A stretch of DNA of 58,374 bases, taken from positions 1-58,374 of the forward strand of contig CALWEL010000009.1 of assembly GCA_944377305.1 (NCBI GenBank). Direction: 5' to 3'. Made by a program: the position numbers and the translations under genes. Of the stretch, positions 9,288 through 18,586 are shown in pieces (position 1 is the stretch's first letter; each line of letters begins with the position of its first letter). Under the pieces are notes generated by a model. The model made no database searches, had not been told where the DNA came from, and saw only the letters and a program-made list of their open reading frames with translations. The stretch is from an uncultured Clostridia bacterium. Lineage in GTDB: Bacteria > Bacillota > Clostridia > Christensenellales > UBA1242.

Positions 9288-10279
9288 TAAAACTACTTGT
9301 AGCCTTTTTGGCTAGTTTTGGTTTGTCTACAATATTAATGCCGTTAATTATTCACTTTTTCAAAAAAAAGAGTGCTCAACAGACGATTTTGGGTTATGTA
9401 AAAAATCATAAAGACAAAAATGGTACTACCACTATGGGTGGGGTAGTATTTATAATTTCTACACTAATACTGGCGTTTATATTCATAGAGTATGATACGG
9501 TTTGGTTTACTTGTTTGTGTGTCAGCGTATTTTACGGAATACTCGGATTTTTGGATGATTATATAAAGGTAAAACACAAACAAAATTTGGGACTTAGAGC
9601 ATATCAGAAGATTGTTGGACAGGCAGGTATCGCCATCATTTTTTCAATCTTTATTTATTTTTCATCGCAGGCGGGTAATATGTTTGTGCCATTTTCGTCA
9701 TCAAGTTTTGATATAAAATATTTTATCATTCCAATAGTGATCATTGTTATGGTGGCATCTACAAATAGCGTAAATCTTTTAGATGGCTTGGACGGTTTGG
9801 CTGGATCGGTTAGTTTTATTTATTTGATTATATTTACAGTGATTACTTCAATTATAGGAATAGATTTGTACAATCAGGGGGAAACTGGAGCGATCGTCAC
9901 CAACATTGCTAATATCAATATTTTATCTATGCTGTTTCTAGGGGCTATATTAGGTTTTTTGATATTCAATACAAGTAAGGCTAGTATATTTATGGGAGAT
10001 GTTGGTTCATTATGTCTTGGAGGTTACATTGGGGCAAGTGCTTGTGTTCTTGGCTTAGAATTAATTCTGCCTATATTAGGGATATGTTTTGTGATCAGTG
10101 CATTATCTGTAATATTGCAAGTAGCAGTATTTAAGATGAAAAGAAAACGAATTTTCAAAATGGCACCATTTCATCATCACTTGCAATTGTCTGGATTGAG
10201 CGAACCTAAAATTGTGACTATTTATTCAAGTATTACATTGATAATTGGTGTGTTGTCTATAATTTTTTACCTTTTGTAA
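9284..10279 (+). CDS. mraY: Phospho-N-acetylmuramoyl-pentapeptide transferase MraY
   Basis: Integral membrane enzyme that transfers phospho-MurNAc-pentapeptide to undecaprenyl phosphate, making lipid I. About ten hydrophobic helices are visible. Family motifs are present: TTTMGGVVF near residue 50, FLDDYIKV near 90, NSVNLLDGLDGLAG near 160 (the NLTDGLDGLA-type catalytic region), FMGDVGS near 238 and MAPFHHHLQ near 290. The 331 residues match the family. The start codon overlaps the murE stop (ATGA). MurG, which would use lipid I next, is not encoded in the window. Confidence 0.96.
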   Translation: MIKLLVAFLASFGLSTILMPLIIHFFKKKSAQQTILGYVKNHKDKNGTTTMGGVVFIISTLILAFIFIEYDTVWFTCLCVSVFYGILGFLDDYIKVKHKQNLGLRAYQKIVGQAGIAIIFSIFIYFSSQAGNMFVPFSSSSFDIKYFIIPIVIIVMVASTNSVNLLDGLDGLAGSVSFIYLIIFTVITSIIGIDLYNQGETGAIVTNIANINILSMLFLGAILGFLIFNTSKASIFMGDVGSLCLGGYIGASACVLGLELILPILGICFVISALSVILQVAVFKMKRKRIFKMAPFHHHLQLSGLSEPKIVTIYSSITLIIGVLSIIFYLL

Positions 10280-10318
10280 TATTTTGAATATTAAAAAATA
10301 ATATTATATAGGTGGAAT

Positions 10319-11629
10319 ATGAAATTTAAATATAAAAACGTTTTAGTCTATGGAATGTCTATCTCTGGCGAATGGGTAAGCAAATTGCTTTTGAAACTGA
10401 AAGCCAATGTTTTTTTATATGATGATGACAGACAAAAATTGAAATGTAAGAATATTGAAAATTGTTATTTTGTTCAGGAATTAAATGATAACCTAATATC
10501 TCAATTTGATTTCATAGTAGTATCTCCAGCTATAGAAAAGGATAATAAATGTTTGCTTTCTGCAAAAGCTCAGAATGTCAAAGTTTTTAGCGAAATAGAG
10601 TTTGCAAGTCAGTTTTGCAAAGAGTTTGTGGCTGTTACCGGGACAAATGGAAAAACAACTACAGTGGAATTGATTAGTGCGATACTGAATAAAAAGCGAA
10701 AAGCTGTCGCTTGTGGCAATATTGGATATCCTTTATCGCGCGCAGTGCTCGAAAAAAAGAGGTATATAAAAGTAATTGAAGTTAGCAGTTTTATGCTGGA
10801 GAATATAGACACATTTTCACCGCACGTTGCGTCGATTTTAAATATTGAACCAGATCATTTAAATAGGCATAAGACAATGGAAGAATATACTAAATTGAAA
10901 TATAGTATTTTCAAAAATGTAAGACCACACGATTATATTGTGGTGAATTTAGACGAGAACATTCATCCTACAAAAAAATGTTTCATTCTTACATATTCAC
11001 AAAAATGTTTGGCGGACGTGTATATAAGGCAGGGCTATATTTATTTGCATCAAAATAGGATAATTGCGATCAACGAATTGAAGCTGAAAGGCAAACATAA
11101 TTTGAACAATGTAATGTGTGCTATTTGCTATGCGTACGTTTATAGAGTTTCTCCTGCGAAAATAAGGGAAGCTTTGCTCAGCTTTAAAAGTGAACCATTT
11201 AGAATTGAGGAGATAGGAACAGTCAACGGAATTCATTTTATCAATGACAGCAAGTCGACAAATATATCATCCACTTTGGCCTGTGTTGAGTCTATTAAGG
11301 GATCCATCATTCTTTTGCTAGGCGGATCAAAAAAAGGATTGGATTATAGAAAATTGTTTTCAAAACTACCAAAACGAGTGAAAAGTATCATTGTATATGG
11401 TGAAATTGCGGATGCTTTAATCGAAGCAAATGAAAATTGCTTTGATATCAAAAGAACAGAGGATCTCAGTTCTGCATTTGCTCAGGCTTTAGCTAAGGCT
11501 ATAAAAAATGATAATATTATTTTATCTCCGGCAACGGCGAGTTATGATCAATTTTCAAGTTTTGTCGAACGCGGAAAATTATTCAATAAACTAGTGAGCG
11601 AGTATGAAGTTAGCGCAAAGAAAGAATAG
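10319..11629 (+). CDS. murD: UDP-MurNAc-L-alanine:D-glutamate ligase MurD
   Basis: Cytoplasmic ATP-dependent ligase that adds D-glutamate to UDP-MurNAc-L-Ala. The N-terminal Rossmann-like half begins VLVYGMSISGEW; the P-loop GTNGKTTT lies near residue 105; the central EPDHLNRH and C-terminal SKSTN and GGSKKGLDY motifs are typical of MurD. Its 436 residues are normal length. AGGTGG at 10310-10315 is a good ribosome binding site. The end overlaps ftsW by 26 bp. Between mraY and murD there are only 39 bp, so the gene is read as part of the cluster. Confidence 0.95.
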   Translation: MKFKYKNVLVYGMSISGEWVSKLLLKLKANVFLYDDDRQKLKCKNIENCYFVQELNDNLISQFDFIVVSPAIEKDNKCLLSAKAQNVKVFSEIEFASQFCKEFVAVTGTNGKTTTVELISAILNKKRKAVACGNIGYPLSRAVLEKKRYIKVIEVSSFMLENIDTFSPHVASILNIEPDHLNRHKTMEEYTKLKYSIFKNVRPHDYIVVNLDENIHPTKKCFILTYSQKCLADVYIRQGYIYLHQNRIIAINELKLKGKHNLNNVMCAICYAYVYRVSPAKIREALLSFKSEPFRIEEIGTVNGIHFINDSKSTNISSTLACVESIKGSIILLLGGSKKGLDYRKLFSKLPKRVKSIIVYGEIADALIEANENCFDIKRTEDLSSAFAQALAKAIKNDNIILSPATASYDQFSSFVERGKLFNKLVSEYEVSAKKE

Positions 11630-12716
11630 CATAATAATTTTGATTTGTACCCTAGCACTTGCAATTTTTGGTTGTATTATGGTTTATAGCGCGAGTAAAT
11701 ATTCTGCGGGTGTAAATTATGGTGACGAGTTTTTTTATTTGAAAAAACAGATCGTTGGAGTAGTGATAGGTAGTATTGGTCTTGCTATCACGAGTTTTAT
11801 AAATAATAAGATTTACAAAAAATTTTATTGGATTTTTTATTTCGTTGGCTTAATCTTTCTCATTCTTGTTTTTATTCCCGGGCTAGGCAGGACAAGTTAT
11901 GGCGCAACAAGGTGGATAGGAATTGGTAGTTTTACGATGCAACCTAGCGAAATTGCAAAATTTTGCTTGGTATTCTTTTTGGCTGGCTATTTGGCAGATG
12001 GAGATAAATTATCACATATTAAACATATTTTAATTACTCTTAGTTTGGGTGGATTTTATTGTGTTTTGATAATGTTAGAACCAAATATGTCAATCACCAT
12101 TTGCGTGGCTTTTACTTTGATTTTTATGTTGTTTATTGGCGGAATGAGACTAAAGATATTTGGAATTATGATTGTTCCTGCTATTTTACTCGTAGTTGTA
12201 CTAATTTTAATTGAGCCATATAGATTGAGTAGGATAGTGGCATTTATCAATCCGTGGAGCAATCCATTAGACGAAGGATATCAGTTGATTCAGTCTTTAT
12301 ACGCAATAGGTAGTGGTGGACTTTGGGGAGTTGGTTTGTTTAACAGTAGACAGGCAGAATTGTTTTTGCCATTCAGTGAGTCGGATTTCATATTTTCTAT
12401 TGTAGCAGAGGAATTAGGATTGATTGGATGCATAATTTTAGTTTGTGTGTTTTTGATTTTGATCATCCATATATTCAAAGTAGGTATGCGGGCGAACAAC
12501 AAATTTTCCGCTTTCTTGTGTTTTGGAATAGGAGCTTTGATAAGTATTCAAGTATTGCTAAACATAGCCGTAGTTACAGGTTCAATTCCGCCAACAGGGT
12601 TACCACTCCCTTTGATTAGTGCTGGTAGTACTTCACTCTTTGTGTTTATGTCGGCTATAGGAGTGGTGATCAATGTAGATAAACAAACGGCAAAAGAAAA
12701 ATATATTAAATTCTAA
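11604..12716 (+). CDS. ftsW: SEDS peptidoglycan glycosyltransferase FtsW
   Basis: Polytopic membrane protein of the SEDS family that polymerises lipid II together with the class B PBP encoded at the head of this cluster. About ten membrane helices are seen, with the RWIGIGSFTMQPSE region near residue 110, the family's key loop and the reason for assigning it to FtsW/RodA, and the C-terminal GSIPPTGLPLPLISAGSTS motif near residue 330. Its place among mur and fts genes favours FtsW over RodA. It begins inside the end of murD (26-bp overlap), with only a weak ribosome binding site, so it probably depends on translational coupling. Confidence 0.92.
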   Translation: MKLAQRKNSIIILICTLALAIFGCIMVYSASKYSAGVNYGDEFFYLKKQIVGVVIGSIGLAITSFINNKIYKKFYWIFYFVGLIFLILVFIPGLGRTSYGATRWIGIGSFTMQPSEIAKFCLVFFLAGYLADGDKLSHIKHILITLSLGGFYCVLIMLEPNMSITICVAFTLIFMLFIGGMRLKIFGIMIVPAILLVVVLILIEPYRLSRIVAFINPWSNPLDEGYQLIQSLYAIGSGGLWGVGLFNSRQAELFLPFSESDFIFSIVAEELGLIGCIILVCVFLILIIHIFKVGMRANNKFSAFLCFGIGALISIQVLLNIAVVTGSIPPTGLPLPLISAGSTSLFVFMSAIGVVINVDKQTAKEKYIKF

Positions 12717-12749
12717 CTCAAAATATTTTTGATTTTCATAAATAATATT

Positions 12750-14018
12750 ATGTGTTATAGTAATAAGGATAGATTGATAGTAAGAGGCGGAAAAAAATTA
12801 AAAGGAGAGATCAAAGTTCAGACATCAAAAAATGCAACTTTACCGATAATGTCGGCAAGTTTACTCGCAGATGGCAAAGTATATCTAAAAGATTGTCCCG
12901 ATATTATAGATGTTGAAAATATGGTCAAAATATTGGCGAAATTAGGGGCCGATATCAAGCAAATAGGAGATGATTATTTAATAGATAGTTCAAAGATTAT
13001 GGATGCGTGTTTAGACTATGAATTATGCAAGACGATGCGTTCATCAATCTTTTTACTGGGTTCGATTTTGGCAAGATTCAAATCTATTTGTTTAACATTT
13101 CCTGGTGGGTGCAAGATAGGTAAACGCCCGATAGATATTCATATACAAGCATTTAGACGTTTGAACGTAAAAGTGACAGAATTAGATGACTTTGTATTTT
13201 TCAATGCAACTAAAGCTAGAGCTGGAAAAATTAGGCTAAAACTTCCAAGCGTTGGAGCAACTGAAAACATAGTTCAATTCGCTTCTACATTAAAAGGTAA
13301 AACAATTATTTACAATTCAGCACGCGAGCCGGAGGTTGTGGATCTATGCAATTTTTTAAATAAAATGGGCGCCAAAATATATGGGGCAGGCACGAAGAAA
13401 ATCACTATAATAGGTGTTGAGAAATTGAAAGGTGTGGAATACAAACCTATTACTGACCGTATTGTTTTGGGTACATTATTAGTAGCCACCGCTATATGTG
13501 GTGGTATTATACGTTTGATTGATGGAAATTATGATCAAAATAAAAAATTAATTGAAATTTTATCTCTAATGGGTTGTCAAATAAATATAAAAAATGATAT
13601 AATAACGTTATCAAGGGATATTCCGCTAAGATCAATTCCGAAGATTCGTACAGGATATTATCCGCAATTCCCAACTGATCTCCAGTCAATAATATTGGTG
13701 CTAAGTTGTGTTGCAAAAGGACGAACAAAAATAGATGAAAAAATTTTCGAAAATCGTTTTTTGATCGTCAATGAACTGAAAAAAATGGGCGCAAAGATTG
13801 ACCTTATCGACAACCATACTGCTATAGTGAACGGAGTTGATAATTTAAAAGCTAGCAATTTAAAAGCATTTGATCTTAGGGGAGGGGCAAGTTTGGTTTT
13901 GGCAGGGCTAGTGGCGCAAGGTGAAACAATTATAGACAATGTGCATTATATTGATAGGGGATATTGCCATATTGAGAAAATGCTGAAATCTCTTGGTGCA
14001 GATATTGAACGTATATGA
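12750..14018 (+). CDS. murA: UDP-N-acetylglucosamine 1-carboxyvinyltransferase MurA
   Basis: First committed enzyme of peptidoglycan synthesis; it transfers enolpyruvate from PEP to UDP-GlcNAc. The start of the fold (LIVRGGKKLKGEI, then SKNATLPIMSASLL) and the catalytic loop FPGGCKIGKRPID are visible. The Cys in that loop is the residue alkylated by fosfomycin, so the enzyme should be sensitive to it. I place the start at ATG 12750 (422 residues). No Shine-Dalgarno precedes it; a TTG at 12774 does have AAGGA just upstream and is an alternative. The gene overlaps ftsQ by 4 bp. Finding murA inside a division cluster, directly before ftsQ, is a known arrangement in Clostridia. Confidence 0.93.
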   Translation: MCYSNKDRLIVRGGKKLKGEIKVQTSKNATLPIMSASLLADGKVYLKDCPDIIDVENMVKILAKLGADIKQIGDDYLIDSSKIMDACLDYELCKTMRSSIFLLGSILARFKSICLTFPGGCKIGKRPIDIHIQAFRRLNVKVTELDDFVFFNATKARAGKIRLKLPSVGATENIVQFASTLKGKTIIYNSAREPEVVDLCNFLNKMGAKIYGAGTKKITIIGVEKLKGVEYKPITDRIVLGTLLVATAICGGIIRLIDGNYDQNKKLIEILSLMGCQINIKNDIITLSRDIPLRSIPKIRTGYYPQFPTDLQSIILVLSCVAKGRTKIDEKIFENRFLIVNELKKMGAKIDLIDNHTAIVNGVDNLKASNLKAFDLRGGASLVLAGLVAQGETIIDNVHYIDRGYCHIEKMLKSLGADIERI

Positions 14019-14875
14019 CTAAGAAAGCTAAAATCATCACTATTTCAATAGTATTATCAATTTTGGCACTGATTTTAATATTATTCGGTGCTGTATTTTG
14101 TTTGTACAAGCAAGATGTAGTGTTTATTGGTGACAGGACCTCTACAATAGATATAACCAATGAAGAAATTATTGAATCAGCAGGTTTAAAAAAAGGTCGT
14201 CCGATATTTTCATTAGACAAAGAGACTGCTATAAACAACATTGAGCGAACTTATCCATATTTAAAAGTGATACAAATCAATACTGTGAGTGCCATTAGAA
14301 TCGAAATTAGTGTACGTGAAAGATATGAAATGTATTATACATATAGTGATTCTACAAAAAAATATTATGTCCTAGATGAAGAATTGAAAGTTTTGAGAAT
14401 ATCTAATATTGAGCCAATTGGCATTACCAAGCTTGAATCCTCAATCTTAGGAGAAGATATGTTAGACATTTTAGGCATCACTAGCAATACTATCGTTTCA
14501 GACTTTTTATCTACCGAAAATTATAGAGGAATTACATATGAGCTTTTTGTTTCAATGTATAATACAGTGATGATAGATGATGCGGGCACAGACAGATATG
14601 TGGATAGAGAAGATATCAAATCATTAATCACAAAGTTGCAATTTGCGAAAGGATATACATTGGAAGAGACTTATGATAGGGTGATATTAAATTTATCAAA
14701 TGGATTTATTGTTGATATAGGTAAGCCTCAAGAAAATTTTCAAGATAAAGTAAACATTTGTTTTAGTGCATTGGATACGCTTATTGAAAATGGAGAGACG
14801 AGCGGAACCATTAAATATACCTATCTAGATGATGGAACGGAACGAATAAACTTTATTCGAGATGACAATATTTGA
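14015..14875 (+). CDS. Cell division protein FtsQ/DivIB
   Basis: Bitopic division protein that links the septal PBP and FtsW with the rest of the divisome. There is a short basic cytoplasmic tail, one membrane helix (about 7-29), then a POTRA-type domain (FIGD...DITNEEIIESAGLKKGRPIF) and an extracytoplasmic beta domain. The 286 residues are usual. The sequence is strongly diverged from textbook FtsQ, but fold order and position between murA and ftsA support the call. The ATG overlaps the murA stop. No terminator was recognised downstream. Confidence 0.82.
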   Translation: MTKKAKIITISIVLSILALILILFGAVFCLYKQDVVFIGDRTSTIDITNEEIIESAGLKKGRPIFSLDKETAINNIERTYPYLKVIQINTVSAIRIEISVRERYEMYYTYSDSTKKYYVLDEELKVLRISNIEPIGITKLESSILGEDMLDILGITSNTIVSDFLSTENYRGITYELFVSMYNTVMIDDAGTDRYVDREDIKSLITKLQFAKGYTLEETYDRVILNLSNGFIVDIGKPQENFQDKVNICFSALDTLIENGETSGTIKYTYLDDGTERINFIRDDNI

Positions 14876-15258
14876 CAATTGAAAGAAAGTGCTTAATCAA
14901 TGAAATGATATTTTTATAGTTCACACCATCGATGTACTTTTCATATTTGTTGATATTATTTTGTTTAAACGGATGTTATTTTTATTTTTTTTATAACAAA
15001 TCGTAATAGTATAAATGTATAATCAGAATTTAAGATTGAAACCAAATTCTAATGAAGTTTATTCATATACAACAAAAGTTAGCAATATAACTAAAATTCA
15101 AATGAATAATGGGTATTTAAAAATATATTGCCACCATATATTGTGGTATTATATAAAATTTGAAAAAATTTAGAAATTATTTAATTAATTATATATTAAA
15201 TTATTTGACTATTGAAAAAGCATTTTGTATAATTATAACAAAATATGGGGGATGGTAC
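14876..15258. other. AT-rich gap between ftsQ and ftsA with an ftsA promoter
   Basis: The gap holds the ftsA promoter at 15205-15233 and little else that I can support. A 52-codon open frame at 15015-15173 has no ribosome binding site and no recognisable product. TATAAT at 15018 has no -35 partner. Confidence 0.5.
15205..15233 (+). promoter_or_regulatory. Promoter of ftsA-ftsZ
   Basis: TTGACT (15205-15210), 17-bp spacer, TATAAT (15228-15233). Transcription would start near 15240, which rules out any ftsA start upstream of that point. Confidence 0.85.
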
Positions 15259-16368
15259 GTGTTGAACAATTTAAAGTACATCTTGGATATAGGTTCTTCC
15301 ACCTTGAGATTGCTAGCAGTAGCCAAATTTGCAGGAAATCCGCGCATTGTTGCAGAAGAGGATGTCCTGTACGATGGATATATGGATGGTGAATTTTTAT
15401 CAGTCGACGAGCTAGATCACGTGTTTTCACAGCTTTTAGATAAGATGCAATTAAAGATACGTAAACCTATTCGATCAATAGTGATAGGCGTGCCTAGCGA
15501 ATTTTGTATATGTGTGTGCAAACGCATTTCTAGGAAATTTGTAGATTTACATAAGATTTCAAATTCTGATTTGGTAGATTTATATGAGAACAATGCGGAC
15601 TTTGGAGATAGCGAAGAGTATTCGGTGATTAATTATAGCCCAATGCAATTTATCTTGGATGATAGTTTGAAAACGATGTCTCCAGTCGGCAAGCGATCGA
15701 CTTCTTTAGTTGTAGATGCGAGTTACATATTAGCAAAGCAAACGTTTTTAAAACTAATTGATACGAAGTTCAAAGATTTAGGTGTGACGCAAATAGATTT
15801 TATCTCACTAGCACTTGGTCAAGCTATGAATTGTGCAAGAGACAATGAAACCAAACCTCCTATAGCAGTGGTGGATGTAGGACATATTAGTACAAGCGTG
15901 TGCGTCTACAAGGGTGAAGGATTGGCATTGCTTAGCTCATTTTCAATGGGCGGTGGACATATATCATCGGATATTATGCAAGTGCTGAATATGAGTTTTA
16001 AAGATGCGGAGCTAATCAAACGTAAAGTGATTTTGACAATAGAGTCAGAGAGGAATGAAAATTATGAAGTTTGTTCAAAAGGCAATTTGATCAAAGCTCC
16101 CATCAATATCACCAATCAAATCGTGAAGAGTAGAATAGAAATGATAGCAAAGATCATAGGAGACATACTCAGCATAGACCCAATATTCAAAGATATTAAT
16201 GTGTACCTTACAGGTGATGGCATATCAAATTTCAAGGGTGTGAAAAACATATTGAAAGAGATCACAGGATTGAATATTTATGAATATAAAAATCCGTTTG
16301 ACAATTCAAAAGATAAGTTTCAAACATCAAAGACGGGCTTGGCATCGCTTGCTGAAATAATAGTGTGA
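15259..16368 (+). CDS. ftsA: FtsA-like actin-fold division protein without membrane-targeting tail
   Basis: Actin-family protein that normally tethers FtsZ to the membrane. The ATPase motifs are present: LDIGSSTLRLL at the N-terminus (phosphate 1), VVDVGHISTSV near 214 (phosphate 2), MGGGHISSDI near 236 and YLTGDGISNFKG near 318. I start it at GTG 15259 (or TTG 15262), behind GGGGG at 15246-15250 and downstream of the promoter; longer starts lie upstream of the promoter. This gives 369 residues. The chain stops at TGLASLAEIIV, which corresponds to the end of the actin fold, so the linker and amphipathic membrane helix of typical FtsA are missing. It lies 21 bp before ftsZ. Confidence 0.85.
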   Translation: MLNNLKYILDIGSSTLRLLAVAKFAGNPRIVAEEDVLYDGYMDGEFLSVDELDHVFSQLLDKMQLKIRKPIRSIVIGVPSEFCICVCKRISRKFVDLHKISNSDLVDLYENNADFGDSEEYSVINYSPMQFILDDSLKTMSPVGKRSTSLVVDASYILAKQTFLKLIDTKFKDLGVTQIDFISLALGQAMNCARDNETKPPIAVVDVGHISTSVCVYKGEGLALLSSFSMGGGHISSDIMQVLNMSFKDAELIKRKVILTIESERNENYEVCSKGNLIKAPINITNQIVKSRIEMIAKIIGDILSIDPIFKDINVYLTGDGISNFKGVKNILKEITGLNIYEYKNPFDNSKDKFQTSKTGLASLAEIIV

Positions 16369-16389
16369 AAAGTGAGAAAGGAGTAGGTT

Positions 16390-17559
16390 ATGAACTTTAA
16401 TGATACAATTTGTGATATAAAAGTAGTCGGAGTTGGTGGCGGCGGGAATAATGCTGTCAATCGGATGGTGGCAGCAGGAATTACTGGTGCGAAATTTATT
16501 GCAGTGAATACGGACAAACAAGATTTGATGATGTCCAATGCAGACGAGATCATTCAAATAGGCAAGGAATTGACAAAAGGACTAGGTGCTGGAGCCAATC
16601 CAGAGATTGGTAAACTTGCAGCAGAGGAGAGCAAGGAAGATTTGATCAAAATGCTTCAAGGTACGAATTTGCTATTCATCACCACTGGTCTAGGTGGCGG
16701 TACGGGTAATGGAGCTGCACCATATATTGCGAAGTTGGCTCACGATATGGGGATTTTGACTATTGGAGTTGTGACCAAGCCATTCAAATTTGAAGGCCCG
16801 AAGCGCGCTGCCAATGCAGAGAAGGGTATTCAAGAGATGAAACAGTATGTTGATTCACTTGTAATTATTCCGAATGAGAAATTGTATACTATTTTGAAAA
16901 AAGATGTCCCATTTGTAGATGCGTTTAGATATGCAGATGATGTTTTGCGTCAGGCAATTCAGGGAGTGAGCGATTTGATCGCAGTACCAGGACTTATCAA
17001 CCTAGACTTTGCAGACGTATCTACTATTATGAAAGGGAAGGGTATTGCGCATATGGGTATAGGAAAAGGCAGAGGCGCAAACAAAACTATTGAAGCCGTT
17101 CGTCAAGCAGTCACAAGCCAGTTACTAGAAACTAGCATTGAAGGTGCTACAGGCATATTGATTAATATTACCGGTGGTCGTGATTTGACTTTATCAGAAG
17201 TGTATGAAGCGGTAGATTTGGTTCGAGACGTGGCAGACAAGGACTGCAATATAATATTTGGTGCTAAAATTAATAATGAATCCAGTGGTGAGACTGAAAT
17301 CACTGTAATTGCTACAGGATTCGAAACTTACAATAATCAGCCAGTACAAGAATCTGTTCCAGAGTTCAAGAACAATAGTGCAAATTTCAAACCATTCACG
17401 AATCCTGCAGAACATCAAGATGAAGATGTAGAGGACGAGGAAGAAGATAGTCCAGATGATGATAACCAAGACAAAGTGGAAGATATTTCATTCAATAGTA
17501 AAAAACCAATAGTGGACGACGATACTATTCCGCCGTTTTTGCGAAAACTGCGAAGATAA
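16390..17559 (+). CDS. ftsZ: Cell division GTPase FtsZ
   Basis: Tubulin-family GTPase that forms the Z ring. VGVGGGGNNAVNRM at the N-terminus, the tubulin signature at 102-108, and the T7 loop NLDFADV near 205 are all visible. The signature reads GGGTGNG: Asn107 stands where most FtsZ have Thr or Ser. After a disordered acidic linker (about 320-375) the chain ends in IPPFLRKLRR, which matches the conserved C-terminal peptide that binds FtsA, SepF and other partners. AAGGAG precedes the ATG. It is the last gene of the cluster; a terminator follows at 17698-17739. Confidence 0.97.
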   Translation: MNFNDTICDIKVVGVGGGGNNAVNRMVAAGITGAKFIAVNTDKQDLMMSNADEIIQIGKELTKGLGAGANPEIGKLAAEESKEDLIKMLQGTNLLFITTGLGGGTGNGAAPYIAKLAHDMGILTIGVVTKPFKFEGPKRAANAEKGIQEMKQYVDSLVIIPNEKLYTILKKDVPFVDAFRYADDVLRQAIQGVSDLIAVPGLINLDFADVSTIMKGKGIAHMGIGKGRGANKTIEAVRQAVTSQLLETSIEGATGILINITGGRDLTLSEVYEAVDLVRDVADKDCNIIFGAKINNESSGETEITVIATGFETYNNQPVQESVPEFKNNSANFKPFTNPAEHQDEDVEDEEEDSPDDDNQDKVEDISFNSKKPIVDDDTIPPFLRKLRR

Positions 17560-17697
17560 AATATTTTTAATTAGAGCGAATAATAATTTGATATATATAT
17601 TGAGGATATGTTTAATTTAAATGAATTTATTAGTCTTTATTTGTTTTAATCTATTTTGAAATATATTCGGATTTTTGCATAGTAAAACAAAAAAATT

Positions 17698-17739
17698 AAA
17701 CACACTGAATCAAAGGTTTTATCTACGACCAGTGTGTTT
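17698..17739. terminator. Bidirectional terminator between ftsZ and the ABC importer
   Basis: A 10-bp perfect stem (17698-17707 with 17730-17739) with a 22-base loop, bordered by an A-rich stretch on the left and a T run on the right. It lies between convergent genes and can serve both. Confidence 0.8.
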
Positions 17740-17773
17740 TTATATTATATATAAATTTAATTAAAATTAAACA

Positions 17774-18586
17774 TTAATTATTATAAAATTTATTCATCAA
17801 TTTTTCAAACAATGCTACAGCAAAGTACATAACAGATGCCAAAATACATAATATCACAGTGGCAGTCATCACAAGATTTAGATCAAACACTTGACCGCCG
17901 TAAATTAGTAAATAGCCAAGTCCAGCTTTGCTGACGAGATATTCCCCCATTATCGCACCAATCCAACTCAAGCCAACATTGATTTTCAATGTTGCTACGA
18001 TGTCTTTGAGTGAATTTGGAAGAATCAATTTGAAGAAAATTTGAAATTTGTTGGCTCCAAGTGATTTTGCTAGAGTAATCAGCTGTTTATCGCAACTGGT
18101 GAACGAATTGAGAATATTCATAATCGTCACAATTATTACAATGAGGATACACATAAATATTATAGCTTTGCTTCCTGCACCAAACCAGATGATAATTATT
18201 GGTCCGAGTGCAATTTTTGGTAGTGAATTTAATACTACTAAATATGGCTCAGCCACACGTCTTAGGAAATCGCTATACCATAATATGAAAGCTACCAAGA
18301 AGCCAATACCTGTCGCAATAGCGAAGCCTATCAGAGTTTCGCTAAGAGTTATTTGCGAATGATAAATAAGTTCGCCACTTCTAAACAATTCAACAATAGT
18401 GTCCATTATTTTTGATGGGCTAGAGAAGAAGAAAGAACTTATTATCTCATATTTTGTGAGCACTTCCCAAAGAATCAGGAAGAGAGCAAGTATAGATATT
18501 TGAGTTAATAATATTAGTATTTTTTTTGTTCTATATTTTTTAAGGTAATCATAATGAGATTTACTTAATTTCATCATTTTTTTCAT
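17774..18586 (-). CDS. ABC transporter permease, SsuC/TauC/ThiX type
   Basis: Membrane subunit of an importer of the nitrate/sulfonate/taurine/thiamine-precursor class. Six or so membrane helices are seen in 270 residues. The EAA loop that docks the ATPase is recognisable near residue 185 (SLGANKFQIFFKLILPNSLKDI). It is last in a three-gene minus-strand operon and overlaps the ATPase gene by 26 bp. The true substrate cannot be read from the sequence. Confidence 0.88.
   Translation of the reverse strand: MKKMMKLSKSHYDYLKKYRTKKILILLTQISILALFLILWEVLTKYEIISSFFFSSPSKIMDTIVELFRSGELIYHSQITLSETLIGFAIATGIGFLVAFILWYSDFLRRVAEPYLVVLNSLPKIALGPIIIIWFGAGSKAIIFMCILIVIIVTIMNILNSFTSCDKQLITLAKSLGANKFQIFFKLILPNSLKDIVATLKINVGLSWIGAIMGEYLVSKAGLGYLLIYGGQVFDLNLVMTATVILCILASVMYFAVALFEKLMNKFYNN

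Noticed and set aside
15015..15173. 52-codon open frame between ftsQ and ftsA
   Set aside because: No ribosome binding site or convincing promoter, no recognisable motif, and frames of this length arise by chance in a window of this size.
15160..15258. Longer N-terminus for ftsA
   Set aside because: The promoter at 15205-15233 and the GGGGG-GTG start at 15259 place the true start downstream; the extra residues do not match the FtsA family.
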